Shown here piece after piece: positions 51,009 to 61,563 of a stretch of DNA of 64,000 nt. Within the stretch, counting starts at the first letter, position 1, and each line of letters opens with the position of its first letter. The stretch is from Marthasterias glacialis (taxonomy: Eukaryota; Echinodermata; Asteroidea; Forcipulatida; Asteriidae): the NCBI GenBank assembly GCA_911728455.2, contig OU452231.1:16077838-16141837 (forward strand). Direction: 5' to 3'. The position numbers and the translations under genes are program-made. The notes under the pieces are model-generated. The model was given only the letters and a program-made list of their open reading frames with translations, had not been told where the DNA came from and did no database searches.

Positions 51009-51286
51009 TGCATAGAGCTGCTTAACTGCTGATTTTGTGCTTACTGTGTGAATTCTATTTCATAGCGCTGCTTACTGTAAGCACAGGAAAAGGCATGCTA
51101 ACCTTCCGGTGCTTACTGTAGGAAAATGAATGACGTAAATATGCAAATCCTTGGTGAACGTGCAAGCTGGCCGCCTAATTAATTTTCGTGCTAACCTGTG
51201 AAATACACTTAAGCTTTAGCAAATTTTTCTGCTATAGTTAGCACGAAAATTTGCTTACTGTTAAGCAGCACTATAAAATTGGGCCC
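51003..51286. mobile_element. GGGCCC-ended MITE, adjoining relative
   Basis: It shares the terminal GGGCCC of the previous element and runs to AAAATTGGGCCC at 51286. Its ends TGCATAGAGCTGCTTAA and TTAAGCAGCACTATAAAATT are inverted. Internally TTTTCGTGCTAAC (51183-51195) and GTTAGCACGAAAA (51237-51249) form a second stem. The overlap of ends suggests a dimer or insertion of one copy into the terminus of another. Confidence 0.7.
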
Positions 51287-52006
51287 TGGTCCGAACGCCA
51301 TAACAGAACAGCTTGGTGCTCCGTGCTCGCCAAATATCTTTGAAAAAAAAACAGCATCCCCTGGCAAAAGTATGTTCTAGTGGGCTTAAAAGCAAAAAAA
51401 GCAGTTCATCTCATTTGTTTACTTAAGCAATGATTTGAGATGTCAATTAGTAAATATCTTTAAAATTGGTGACTGATGAAAATGACTGTTTTACCCGTGG
51501 TAAAGTTCCAGGCCTAACTCATACACAGAGTTTCCATTAGCAAAATGTATGAACAATTCTCAACATTGTGGTGCAATTATAAGGACCAATATCATGAAGA
51601 GCAAATAACAATTACACAAATTATACAGCAGCCTAAAAAACACTTTATCCCTGTACATTTGTTGTGTCATTCTGGGGCTGAACTCACACAAGAATAACAT
51701 GATGAATTATAATATTAGTTTATATAATATATTATTACATGTATGCAGTGGAAAGATAAATCAATAAACGTAGTTCAATCATGGTCCTTGCTATATATGG
51801 TCGAATGAAATTTGAAGCCAGTGCATTTCTACTCGAAGTCATTTCTCTTGTCATTCCATCCATATTATTACGACAAACAGTCTGACTGTGAAGGTCAAAA
51901 CTTTTGACCGTGATATTTGCAAGGGTTTGACCGCCGAAAAACCATGGTCGGAGCTTTTGTACAAGAACATAAACAACAAACGAATAAAACACAAATTTGA
52001 ACTTAC

Positions 52007-52121
52007 TGCCAGTTCCATCTTCTTTTTTCTTCTTTCTGCTACGGACACGCTTCAAAACTTGTCCCACTGTGAACCAAACATACGCCACGGTGAAATAATT
52101 GTATTTACTATTAGATACCAT
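52007..52121 (-). CDS. Candidate first or second coding exon of a minus-strand gene
   Basis: Minus-strand ATG at 52121 opens 38 codons plus one base, ending exactly at a consensus donor (GGCA|GTAAGT, exon end 52007, phase 1). The end of the peptide is strongly basic and hydrophilic (QVLKRVRSRKKKKEDGTG), which suggests real coding. The first half (MVSNSKYNYFTVAYVWFTVG) may be 5' untranslated or intron sequence, because an acceptor TTTGGTTCACAG lies at 52067. Starting there, a 60-base exon 52066-52007 has phase 1 at both ends and could take the A left by the ATG-A exon at 52174. Family not recognised. The donor is firm; where the exon begins is not. Confidence 0.5.
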
Positions 52122-52173
52122 GTTTAGCCAATTCGAAATGATAAGTAGGGGTGAAAAAAACACGAAAACTTAC

Positions 52174-52177
52174 TCAT
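52174..52177 (-). CDS. Candidate mini start exon (ATG A) before a strong donor
   Basis: On the minus strand the sequence reads GTCGTGGAATGA|GTAAGTTTTC. The ATG at 52177-52175 is followed by one base and then a consensus donor, again phase 1. Joined to the acceptor at 52066 it would give a start Met in frame with the GQVLKRVRSRKKKK segment. Upstream untranslated sequence is more GC-balanced than neighbouring DNA. Alternatively the ATG is not used and this is only a 5' untranslated exon. Confidence 0.35.
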
Positions 52178-52902
52178 TCCACGACTGCCTGCGTTGTTGA
52201 CAACACACGCCTAAAAAATGAGCAGACGACAGCAACCTGCCTAATCAGTGAATGTGTACGACACGATTGATTCACTTTTGGGTTGCCATCCGCTAGTGCA
52301 TTGAATTCGCCATGGTTCCCGCCTATATCTATTACTGTATGTGTTATCCCCAGATTAACGTGGTGTGGGACATGGTTACCAGACTTGAAAACCTAGCAAG
52401 AGACGAGGCCCTCTTGTGTCAATTTCCGATATGAATAGAGTTCGGGAACATCCCCGCAGCCCGTTCGTTTTGGAAAGATGATTTTTTTATTTAACACTAA
52501 ATAAAAAATTCAAAAGATCGCTCCAAGTCTGGTTGATTCAGCTGAGGAGGTTTTGATCTTTGTCGACCTTTGTCAAATAACATTTCTTCGATTATAAGTT
52601 TGAGGAATTTGGTTTGTGGTTTCAAATTTTACTTTGCACAGGGTAGTTTATAAAAATTTTACAAATCAGAAAAAAATACAATATTAAAGAAGCAATATTC
52701 TGGTTTTATGTGAAGAAATTACGTAAAGTTTAAACCTTTACTAAAATCAGTATACAAACTCATTAAATCGATTAATCAATCTATGATAAAAAAGCAAAAC
52801 AATAGGTCTATTTTATTACATATATAAAAAAGTGTTTTGTTGTTATTATTACAGCTGCCAGTATTTTGCAATCAATTAAAGTTAGTGCGTGTGTGAGTGC
52901 GA

Positions 52903-52946
52903 GGGGGGGGGGGGGCGGGGGGCGGGGGCGGGGGCGGGGGCGGGGG
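52903..52946 (+). repeat. G-rich tract with quadruplex potential
   Basis: Forty-four bases of G runs separated by single C (G13 C G6 C then repeated GGGGGC). It has far more than the four G runs needed for an intramolecular G-quadruplex on the plus strand. It lies about 730 bases upstream of the candidate minus-strand start exon at 52177. Confidence 0.8.
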
Positions 52947-54473
52947 TTCCACCCGGAATGTTTTTTTTTTCAAAAGCAGGATACTGATGTAATAAGGAGT
53001 AAAGCAACTATGAAAAAATTAAATTGTTGTAAAATTTAACCACGTCTTTAATAGCTTCATGAAATCTTTTGTTATTAAACAAAACATACAATAATCCATC
53101 CAAGGAATTACTTCTTTCTTCTTTTTTATTATTATTATTATTTTTTTTTTTTACATTTTATTTACACTATAATGTGTTTTCAATTTTCTTGTTGCAAAGT
53201 TACTATCAGCCATTACATTTCATTCTCCAAACTCGAGAGCAAAATTATACTCTTCAATCCAAGGAAACCTAGCCACAATCGTTCTCATCCTTCTTGACAT
53301 ATTAAAATTATATCATTACTAAATGGAAAGATGCGATCGCAAATACTGTGAAATCACTCAACTCCATTTTTAGTTATTTTTTATTAGTTTTTTTCTGTAA
53401 TGCAACGGCCGGTTATTCGTGTATACAGAAACGATACATTTAATTTATTGTTTAAAAACGTACATTGAGACACTTTGGGAATAACAACTTACTGTACAAA
53501 TACATCACTAACTCATTATTGTAATGACCTTAATACAAGAATCCATTTATTTGCGCAAAACAGTGATATTAATGAATAAATAAATAAGCAAGTAAGTAGT
53601 ATGTAAGTAAAGTAAGTAAATAAAAAGATCTGAAATAATTTTATCTTTTAAATAATAAAAACAAAACAAAAAAGTATGTTAATCGCAATCAAAAGCAATG
53701 ATCAGACCTGTTCTGTTGTCCAAGTTAGCACCATTTAATACTATTTCATTCAAGTTTTTCTCCATTCGATATACGTGACCAAAATGACGGTCCACACTTT
53801 GGAATTAATGGGCCATTAATGGAATTAATGTACACGCCAGCAGAATATGCATATCATTTACCTGCTTTACAATTGCGGTTCGATTGCTTATGGGCTCTAT
53901 AATACGTGTGAATGGTTTCAGAAACGATACATTTATGTCTATTTATGGACGACTGTATTAAAGGAAAAGCTTTGCGGAGTTGAGAGAAAGTTTGTTATTT
54001 TGTATAATCTTTTTGTTCGTTTGTTATTTTTGTCGGTATAATATCCAGTGATTATTTTCTGAACGTTGTAATGATGATTTATTGCCCAATTTAATTATAG
54101 ACACTGCAACTTGACTGATTAAGTGTTGGCAAACTATTGACCATTAATTTCTTCGTGCCTAAACAAGGGTGAATTTCTTGGGTATACAGTTGTAGCTCAA
54201 AATTATTGTGAATTTGACCTTCAAGTTCCACAATGTGCAAGTTAGTTGACTTATTAGAAAACAGTTGTGTATTTGTGCTACTCATGTTTGTTTATCAGGA
54301 GACTATGCCTAATCAGTGAATGTTAGCTTCCAAGAGCATCGATTGCGCTCAAAATCAATAAGCTGTAGCTTTATGTTTAACTCTGAGCAAGATGAGAAAT
54401 ATTTTTGTCGGAACATTAATTTATCACAAGTGACAATAAAAAATACAAAACATTTCTTTAATTGATTACTTAC
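52947..54473. other. No exon seen; low-complexity AT DNA
   Basis: T-rich tract at 53118-53155 and an (AAGT)n/(AAAT)n stretch at 53573-53625. If the start exons at 54.5 and 52.1 kb belong to one gene, this is intron in the longer isoform. Confidence 0.4.
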
Positions 54474-54513
54474 TCCCTGGACTTGCTGAGATCCTTATAC
54501 TTGCAGCCGCCAT
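54474..54513 (-). CDS. Candidate first coding exon, start of a minus-strand gene
   Basis: On the minus strand AGGTGACATGGCGG places an ATG at 54513 in good Kozak context (A at -3, G at +4). Thirteen codons follow (MAAASIRISASPG) plus one base, then a textbook donor A|GTAAGTAAT (exon end 54474, phase 1). Upstream sequence (54514-54610) is GC-balanced, lacks repeats and looks like a 5' untranslated leader. The Ala-rich N terminus after ATGGCGGC is typical of vertebrate and invertebrate first exons. The phase equals that of the start exons at 52.1 kb, so all three could splice to the same downstream acceptor. Confidence 0.55.
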
Positions 54514-54559
54514 GTCACCTATCCACACTTTTCCTCTTTGAGTGTGCTCAAACAAAATT

Positions 54560-55440
54560 AAGATCTTCACTGGGCTCGTTCAGACTTGCAAAGTCCACTC
54601 ACGACGAGGAACGGTAATTAATAGCAGTATACCTTTACATAATTATCATTTTCACTAAAAATTCAAAGGTGCTCTCATTAACAAAGGTGAATTAGTAATG
54701 GGTTATTTATTTTGTATCGCTATTGTGTTTAATAACAAAGGAGCGATTATAATAATTATCGATATCATTCAGCCGTTTGCCCTTGGCGATCACGCCACGG
54801 CCATGTAGCTGCTACTTCCGACCGTCCATACATTGTTGTTTGAAGAACACCTGTGAGTTTGCATTGTGTAGCATTTGTTTTATTATTTGCCTGGGATTAG
54901 AAACGATTAGGTGTATTGTTTTGCCCGGTTGTTTGAATAAAAAACACATCATCCAGACATGTCATGTTTAAAGGTTATAGTTAATAATAAGATTCGCCAC
55001 GGTCCTCGTGTTGCTTAGTGGGTTGAAGTGTTCAAGGCTTTGCCTTATAGGAAAACGGTAATTTTGTTACGAATGACATTAAGTGTAATAAGTACCCGTT
55101 CGTAGTGGGATTTCAATCGTTGAGGTTGACAAGGGGAGGGACACGCTTCTTTCCATTCTGAAGATGTAACGATGTGTCGCGCAATTACATTCCCCCGTGA
55201 TTGCAATTAAACGTAATTAGCGAGCTCTCCTTTGTGCGAGAACGAAGGGGTCGTAAATACTGCCGAGGTCATTCCTCATGCACAGCGCCTCATCCGGCTG
55301 TTGAATCAATACTTTCTCGCGTTATTTGCTATAATTATAGGCATGCAGCCATACATCATGGTCGGCTAATTTATGAGCCATGCCGGGAACAGCAAATAGC
55401 CCCCAAAGTGATGTACATGTATAAGCATTTAAAATAAGCG
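54560..55440 (-). promoter_or_regulatory. Putative promoter and upstream regulatory region
   Basis: This region lies immediately upstream (minus sense) of the 54.5-kb start exon and is free of recognised repeats. It has intermediate GC and contains candidate homeodomain sites such as TTAAACGTAATTAGCGAGCT near 55207 and ATAATTATCGATATC near 54754. Repeat-free, motif-rich DNA next to a start exon is suggestive only; no core promoter element is clear. Confidence 0.3.
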
Positions 55441-56435
55441 GAACATTGTTAATTATTTTGTTCAACACTGATTTTAACGAACAGTTTTTGTCAGCAACTC
55501 ACAAGCTATGTGCTTTGAAAACGCCCCCGGGCCCCCCCCCCCCCCCTTCAGCATTGATCATGCAATATTTGTATCCGAGCTGTTTCGGCTTTACAAAAAT
55601 GACTGGTGGTATGTGCGAATAAAACTGGGGTATGGACCCAAGTGTTTCACAAAGCCGCTAACGACGTGTACATGAAATAGTAAGACTGAAATTTACAAAA
55701 AAATAGCAGGAAGCTTGTAAGCAATGATCAATTTAAAATATTGGATTGTTAGCAAAATTGTATACAGTACCTTATCGGACCCAGCTATACGCACACAATT
55801 AGCCAACGGCTGTTTACGATTCGGGAAGGCTCCTATGTAGCTCTATGGTTTTAAACGGAGTGAGGTTTAAATTTTTATAATCGGGAAATAGTGTATAAAA
55901 AACGTTCCACAACTATAGTTCAACTTTCAGAATCTCCCAATATCAAACAGCATTTTAATTAATGTCATTCCCCTCAACATCATTGTACTGATAAGCTGCC
56001 ACAGTCACATCAAATCCCAACTACCCCAAATTGTTTCATTTATGATCTATATCTGCCTATCATGTTCAAGTGCCGCAAATTGCGGGTTTTTAAGACATGA
56101 ATGCGTGACAAGCAAGATAACATTTCGCCATCATCACTTACTCACCCTTTTTCTGTACCGTAATGTGGGTGTGGGTGGAACGGTAAGAAAAATACTCCAT
56201 TTAAATGACTTTATGTGCAGTTTATTAACTTCCACATTACTACTCCCCATTTCTTATGCAATGAGTTCGCAAATTTTACGGCAGCAAGGATCGAGCAGTG
56301 CTGTATTAGTCCCCTGTAAATTGCATACACACCTCATCTATCGAATTCTGATTATGAACACGTACCCGTTCCGCAACACAGTAATGACAGAAATAATATG
56401 AAAGGATACAAAAAATGCCTTGTTATATTGTGTAC
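55441..56435. other. No gene seen
   Basis: Unique-looking DNA with a C tract at about 55533-55547. The frame at 56042-56401 (119 codons) has no recognisable domain or clear splice sites. Confidence 0.4.
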
Positions 56436-56507
56436 GGGGATGTAGCTCAGTGGTAGAGCGCTCGCTTCGCATGCGAGAAGCCCCGGGTTCAAATCCCGGT
56501 ATCTCCA
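56436..56507 (+). tRNA. tRNA-Ala (anticodon CGC)
   Basis: A complete cloverleaf of 72 bases: acceptor GGGGATG pairs with TATCTCC (with G-T wobbles); D arm GCTC...GAGC; anticodon stem CTCGC/GCGAG around loop TTCGCAT; T arm CCGGG/CCCGG around TTCAAAT; discriminator A. The internal promoter boxes are intact (TAGCTCAGTGG and GGTTCAAATCC). A T5 run at 56531-56535 can serve as the Pol III terminator. The anticodon CGC reads GCG alanine codons. It has no SINE body, so it appears to be a functional tRNA gene; CCA is not encoded. Confidence 0.95.
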
Positions 56508-56737
56508 GTACAAAAAAAACCTTGATTACATTTTTCTTAAGAAAAAAAACCCCGTATCTCATGTTCTTGCTGTTCTTTCAATGAAAACATAGCTCAGTGA
56601 TGTGGCGCCTGCATGCTAGTGCTTTGAATGCTCACGGTCTCGCAATTTTGAAGATTGTTTCTTTAATCATTGAAAACTCTGACATTACACGGATCTTTTT
56701 GCCATGCCTATGTTTAACTATTTGAATGGGCAATACA

Positions 56738-58138
56738 CAGGCGCGGTTCTAGAGCCAATATTTTTTTGGGCTAGACCCTTCGCATGTGACGTCATTTTCC
56801 AACTTTCGCTTCTGCTGTTTCATTTTGGGAGTCGAAAAGCATATAAGTTTATCTAGGGAAGAGCGAAATCATTACATGTAGCCGTGAGAATTTCAAGTCA
56901 TGAGAAGAGACCATAGTTTGACAACTAAAACATTTTGAAAGTATAGTTTTAAAGCATCATAGAAAGGTTTGTCCATTTGTATGCCCCCCTCTCTCTCTCT
57001 CTAGAATGAGAAGCAATTATGTGCCAAACGAAACCTTGATGCGTTACGTAGTATTCTTAAAAGAAAGGGGTTTGGAAGAAGTTGGGATGAAGGAGCAGGG
57101 AGAGGATGGTAAATTGGAACAGGGTGGTTAAAATGGAGGGAGATATTAAAAGGGGAAGGGAAGGAGGAACAGTTTAATGCAATATTATAGCAGGCATTGG
57201 AATCGTAGTAGGGCAAGGTAAAAACCGAGGCTAAGTAATACTGCAGAAACTGTGAGGGAAAAGGCATAAGGAGGGGTGTTTTTTGGTAGGAGAGGGAGGA
57301 CATGAAGAAGTGTAAAGATTCTGGACGCTGCACTGCTCAATAAAGTAATGGCAAATTATTGTACGATGTGTGCGTGCGGGAAATTTGAAACTATTTCCGG
57401 CGCCAACCAAAGAACGTTGTATGAGGCGTCTACGCTTGGTGTGGTCTAGGGTAATTAACCATCCCATGACTGTTTTCATATTGTTTAATTTGTAAGTAAA
57501 GAGAATAAAAAGGAGGTGCCAACCTTGGGAAGTCTATGGACGATGGTTATACAAGACTTTTTTGAGTTTTCTTTTAATAGGCAAAGAAGCCAGAACAACT
57601 TTCTGAAAAGAATATTTTTTTCCCGGTAAAAATATGCTCAGCCATTTGTGTTTCTCCTTTGTATGGAATGGTTCAAAGCATACTTTTTGTGCGTTTTTAG
57701 CTGCACTTCATCGGTCACCATTTTTGCATGGTATTGTCCTTTTATATTATTTGTTTTTCTAAAAAGCACTATCGTGTAAATAAACGCCCGCATCGTCCTC
57801 ATTTCCAAACCAATACTGGTTTCCCGTTCATGAAATACAAAACAAAGCTGAAGCGCCGTTGGAAACCACCAATTATTATTCCAAGTATTGTGCTTGTCCA
57901 AGGTGAAAAAATTAAATGGTCGGAAAGCATTGAACCGTATATTTATTATCTCGGGCCAAGACCATTATGACAAGACCGTGCAAATGATCTCGCATTATTC
58001 ATTTGAATTTATAATGAAGATGCAGTATTTTCCAGCATGCATCTTCTTCTTCTTCTTGCATTTTTTTTCTTTTTGGGTGTGTGGTGGGGTAGAAAAAAGT
58101 TTGGGGACTAAAGCCCCCCCCCCCCAGAACCGCACCTG
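56738..58138. mobile_element. hAT-type non-autonomous DNA transposon, 1.4 kb
   Basis: The left end CAGGCGCGGTTCTAGAG and right end (reverse complement) CAGGTGCGGTTCTGGGG are terminal inverted repeats, 12 of 13 bases matching. The 8-base sequence GCAATACA directly flanks both ends (56730-56737 and 58139-58146), the target duplication expected of hAT elements. The inside (CT tract near 56985-57001, a polypurine zone at 57060-57300, several frames of 73-110 codons) shows no recognisable hAT transposase or dimerisation domain, so it would depend on a transposase in trans. Confidence 0.85.
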
Positions 58139-58146
58139 GCAATACA

Positions 58147-59078
58147 GTTGATAAAGTTATGACGAAACGTTTTGTCTCTTTCCGCAATTTGATAATGACT
58201 GATGTGTCCAAAGGGTCGTAACAATCCCCCAAATTCTCCTAAAAAACCCACAAAACAACAACAAAAAACAAGACTACCCAAAGAGTGTTTGAATGGAGGT
58301 AACGGCATTTGAAAACGGGGCAAAACGTACGCAAGGCGAGCGCTCATCCATACGGTATATCTTCAGGAGTAAAGTTGACGACCAACAATGGACTTTTCTT
58401 TAATTTATTTCTTTTAAGGTGTTTACTTTCACCTGATGATGATATTAAATTAATTATGAGTCTACCCCTGCTTGGTAGAATGCAACATGTGCGAAGAGCA
58501 CGCAACGAATTAAAATACCCTTTTTTTTAAACAATTTGCTTTTTGTTGGCAATTTACGAGTCCAGACAATAAACACTCCCATTCCTCAAACTGCTAGCTC
58601 CACTCTAGCTTTGATCTCGGGTCGGTCTAAAATCAAAATAGAATAAATACAAATTAGTCCTCCCATAAAACCAACCCCGTTTTCACATTGTTTGCTTCAT
58701 ATCATACTTTATTGCACAGGGAATAACCGTCTTGCAACATTTGCTAACAATAACAAAATTAATCGTTGAAACATAAGCCATATTTTAATATTTTTTTTTC
58801 AATTACAGTATTTCCCAGCCACAAATAGATATTTTTATCTTAGGAAATAACTTGGTTTGATGAAGGTGATACAAGACAGCCCTGATAACGATAACTTAGT
58901 CATATTGAGTTGTATTTGATTTGGTTTAAACTTGTCTTTATGTACATTCTCAAAGATAATACAGATAGTATTACATGTATGAACAGATTGGTAGAAAATG
59001 GGACAAAACTGATCAATTTCGTCGCGTTAGAAAGAACTTATTATAAAAAAATTAGAGCAATTCAAGAGCTTTCATGGT
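58147..59078. other. No gene seen
   Basis: AT-rich non-coding DNA between the hAT element and the next MITE. No exon-like segment. Confidence 0.4.
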
Positions 59079-59335
59079 AATAGACCGATCCATTAAGCCC
59101 CGCCCCTAAACTTATTGACCAATCACAGCATTGGCTAAATCACCACTGTATACATGTGGGTAGCACAATGTGCATCTCTTCAATGCCACACTGCACGACA
59201 TGAACACAGGCTATAAGTACGCGCACGCATGTTTGCATTTTCCAATAGGATTTTTATCGTGTTGGACTTTCAGTGGTGTACCCAAGGCTGTGATTGGTCA
59301 ACACGTTTGGGTGGGGCTGAATGGATCGTTCTATT
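59079..59335. mobile_element. MITE with about 50-bp inverted ends
   Basis: The left arm AATAGACCGATCCATTAAGC then CCCGCCCC...TTGACCAATCACAGC is matched in reverse by GCTGTGATTGGTCAACACGT then TTGGGTGGGGCTGAATGGAT ending CGTTCTATT. The terminal AATAGACCGAT is also the terminus of the larger element at 47923-48829, so the two may share a transposase. The 67-codon frame inside is incidental. Confidence 0.8.
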
Positions 59336-59770
59336 GTGGTATGTGTACCAAATTTATACGATGGGACATTTGAATACATTTTTGTTAGTTTAAAATAGCA
59401 CTGTCCTATGCCATATCATCTGAATATAACCGTCTTCCTGATGTGCTTTTGATTTGTAAGAAACCGTTATTTATAGATAAGTATGTACAGAAAAAACCTG
59501 TTTTTGGTTTTGTTATTGAAGCAGTTAATAGAAACTAAAGGATTGCCCAAATGACATATACAGATCGGAGTAGAATCATGGACATTAACGAAACATACAG
59601 AACACAAACTCTGCACGTCTCAAATATCGATGAAGTGGCAAAATGCTTCGTATATCAATCAGAGACAGTGTCACAATAAAGGAAATGGAGTTGGAGACAC
59701 CGTAAGAAAAGTAAAACAAAGTGGGGATGGGCTGGACACATCATCCCCAGAAGAAAAGACAACAGACACA

Positions 59771-59884
59771 GGCCTTGAATTTCATCTTTGAGAGGGCAAG
59801 GCCATTTTTCATTTTGCAAAGGGCACTCTATTGTGAAATCTTAATGTCCATGGGACACTTCTGAGGGGCACCAAGGCCAAGACC
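59771..59884 (-). mobile_element. Second copy of the GGTCTTGG/GGGCAC repeat
   Basis: The reverse complement of this stretch matches 38779-38893 (GGTCTTGGCCTTGGTGCCCC, GCCTTGCCCTCTCAAAGATG, AGGCCT end). It is inserted in the decayed reverse-transcriptase fragment and abuts the next MITE. Confidence 0.65.
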
Positions 59885-59885
59885 A

Positions 59886-60063
59886 GGGCCCATTTTCACA
59901 GAGCTGTTCAAGCACAAAACAATTATGCTTAACCAGAATACGATTACCAGCCAAAATACCATGTGACATGTACTATTTGTGTCCTGATATCTTGCTTATT
60001 TTTGCTTAGCATGAAATTGTTAAGCACTATTGTCTGCTTAAGCGGCTGTATAAAATTTGGCCC
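59886..60063. mobile_element. GGGCCC-ended MITE, copy 3
   Basis: Its interior matches the element at 50834-51008 (TTATGCTTAACCAGAATACG, GATTACCAGCCAAAATACC, TTTTTGCTTAGCA, CTGCTTAAGC). Its termini are more decayed (GGGCCCATTTTCACAGAGCT and ...CTGTATAAAATTTGGCCC). It directly follows the preceding repeat, showing serial insertion at this spot. Confidence 0.8.
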
Positions 60064-60300
60064 AGGGCAACGGAGACCATGGCCTCTGTTGCCCACGTGC
60101 AATTCCAGACCTGCAGCTGGACAAAAAGACAAACGGAGTGACAACTAAGGACATGAAAAAGGAGAAGACGTACAACAACCTTGAAGGCCAACATAAAATC
60201 ATACTCAGGAACAGCCTGATGGATGAGAAGAACTAGAAGTATAGAAAAATGGGTGTCGTAAATAAGGAAGCTACATCTTACACTTAAATAAGACATCCTA

Positions 60301-61462
60301 AATGATGATGATATGCTGATACAAGGAAACTCTCCTGTCTATACACAGTGGTAATTATAATTCTCATTTTGGATATACACATAAATCGCACTACTGTTCA
60401 TTCTATTTCTAGCCTGGTGTTTGGCTACATTGGTTCGAATGGCAATTACACAATAGATACGTCTCAATTCAGGTTTTGACTTTGAGCCAAGTCAAGCGTT
60501 CAGATTTGTGCAAGGAATTTGATGAAACTCCTGCATGCCAAACGAGGTACTTGCGAATCATGCACAGCTGTGCATTCAAAAAAAGAAATTGATTTGCCCG
60601 CAAAGATGAACAACATAACACTGTGTGACGTCAAGTGGGAACTATCTATTTGGCCACAGCATGATTTAGATCTATACTTCTAAATAATAACAAACAGCAT
60701 AACATCAGGCATGATATTTGACCTTAAAAAAAACCACACACACACAAAAAAAAACCATGGAAATCTTGTTGGGTATAAGGGCTTACCTACAGTGGTATAA
60801 TAGTATTTTATGTGCCTTTTAAGGCTATTTAATGACACACTAATTTTTAAGGTGGAAAAAAAGAAGAAAAAAAAAGGGATTAAAATAGAGAGATTAGCAA
60901 AAATAAAATAGAAAGAATATGAAATCAATATATAATCATAGTCAGGAAGTGACTTGTTCTTGTAAAAATGTTTTTGATTACAGGACGACCAGGATCCCTT
61001 TGACTTATTCGATGCTCTTATTTGTATTCATACTTGAATACATACTTTCTTACTCATGAAATAAATTAATCTACAGTGCATGTGATACTCATACGGGTAG
61101 ACCTGTAGTTTCTCCCCGTACCCGTCTGTACCCACATAAATGTGTACAATTTCAACTGTCATGACGCAAATGTCTTCATTGCTATTAAGTTGTACATTAC
61201 ATACACATTGAAAAGCTCCAGAACCAAAAAAAATTGTTTGTTTATTTGTTATTTTTATTTATATTATTTTATATATTTCTGTGTAAATCCACGTAAGACG
61301 CTGTATCCATTCGTTGTGTATCCCCGCTACTGCCGTCTACCAGGTTGTTTGCATCTTAACCGGGGGTAGTGATCCCTGGCTTATCGACAGCACGGTTCGG
61401 CTTCTGACTGGCCCCCCCCCGAGCAAAGTGGTTTGGCATTGCACAGGACCGCCCACCAACAT
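60301..61462. other. No gene seen
   Basis: AT-rich non-coding DNA with A-rich tracts at 60725-60760 and 60855-60880. No exon or RNA gene. Confidence 0.4.
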
Positions 61463-61530
61463 AGGGCTGGTTAGCTCAGTTGGTTAGAGCGCTCAGACAG
61501 TATTCGAGAGGTCGCAGGTTCAGCCAAATT
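61463..61530 (+). mobile_element. tRNA-like SINE head or tRNA pseudogene
   Basis: GGGCTGGTTAGCTCAGTTGG with TTAGAGCGC gives a perfect A box and D arm. The anticodon arm is degenerate, and the B box region (CAGGTTCAGCC, 61515-61525) has lost the bases needed for a T arm. It cannot fold as a working tRNA, so it is a SINE head or relic. Confidence 0.6.
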
Positions 61531-61563
61531 TTCTTTGCTCACCCCAATTAATATGTATATTTG

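Larger units (their letters stand above)
59571..60300 (+). pseudogene. Decayed C-terminal part of a non-LTR reverse transcriptase
   Basis: Fragments in different frames recall the C-terminal end of many non-LTR retrotransposon polyproteins: MLRISIRDSVTIKEMELETP at 59643-59702, then RKSKTKWGWAGHIIPRRKDN at 59704-59763 (compare the common ...KW.WAGH..RR.DNR motif), and a remnant near 60095-60150 (RPAAGQKDKRSDN). Stops and frameshifts separate them. Two further repeats sit in the middle (59771-59884 and 59886-60063), splitting the fragment. A dead element; only the family type, not the clade, can be stated. Confidence 0.6.

Noticed and set aside
56338..56562. Minus-strand frame containing IPGFEPGASRMRSERSTTEL
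   Set aside because: This is the complement of the tRNA-Ala gene, a well-known source of false predicted proteins.
57728..57970. 80-codon basic frame inside the hAT-like element, considered as transposase remnant
   Set aside because: No hAT catalytic or dimerisation motif is visible; too short and not supported by any neighbouring frame.
61463..61530. Functional tRNA gene
   Set aside because: The A box is perfect but the T arm and anticodon arm do not pair; only a tRNA-like relic or SINE head.
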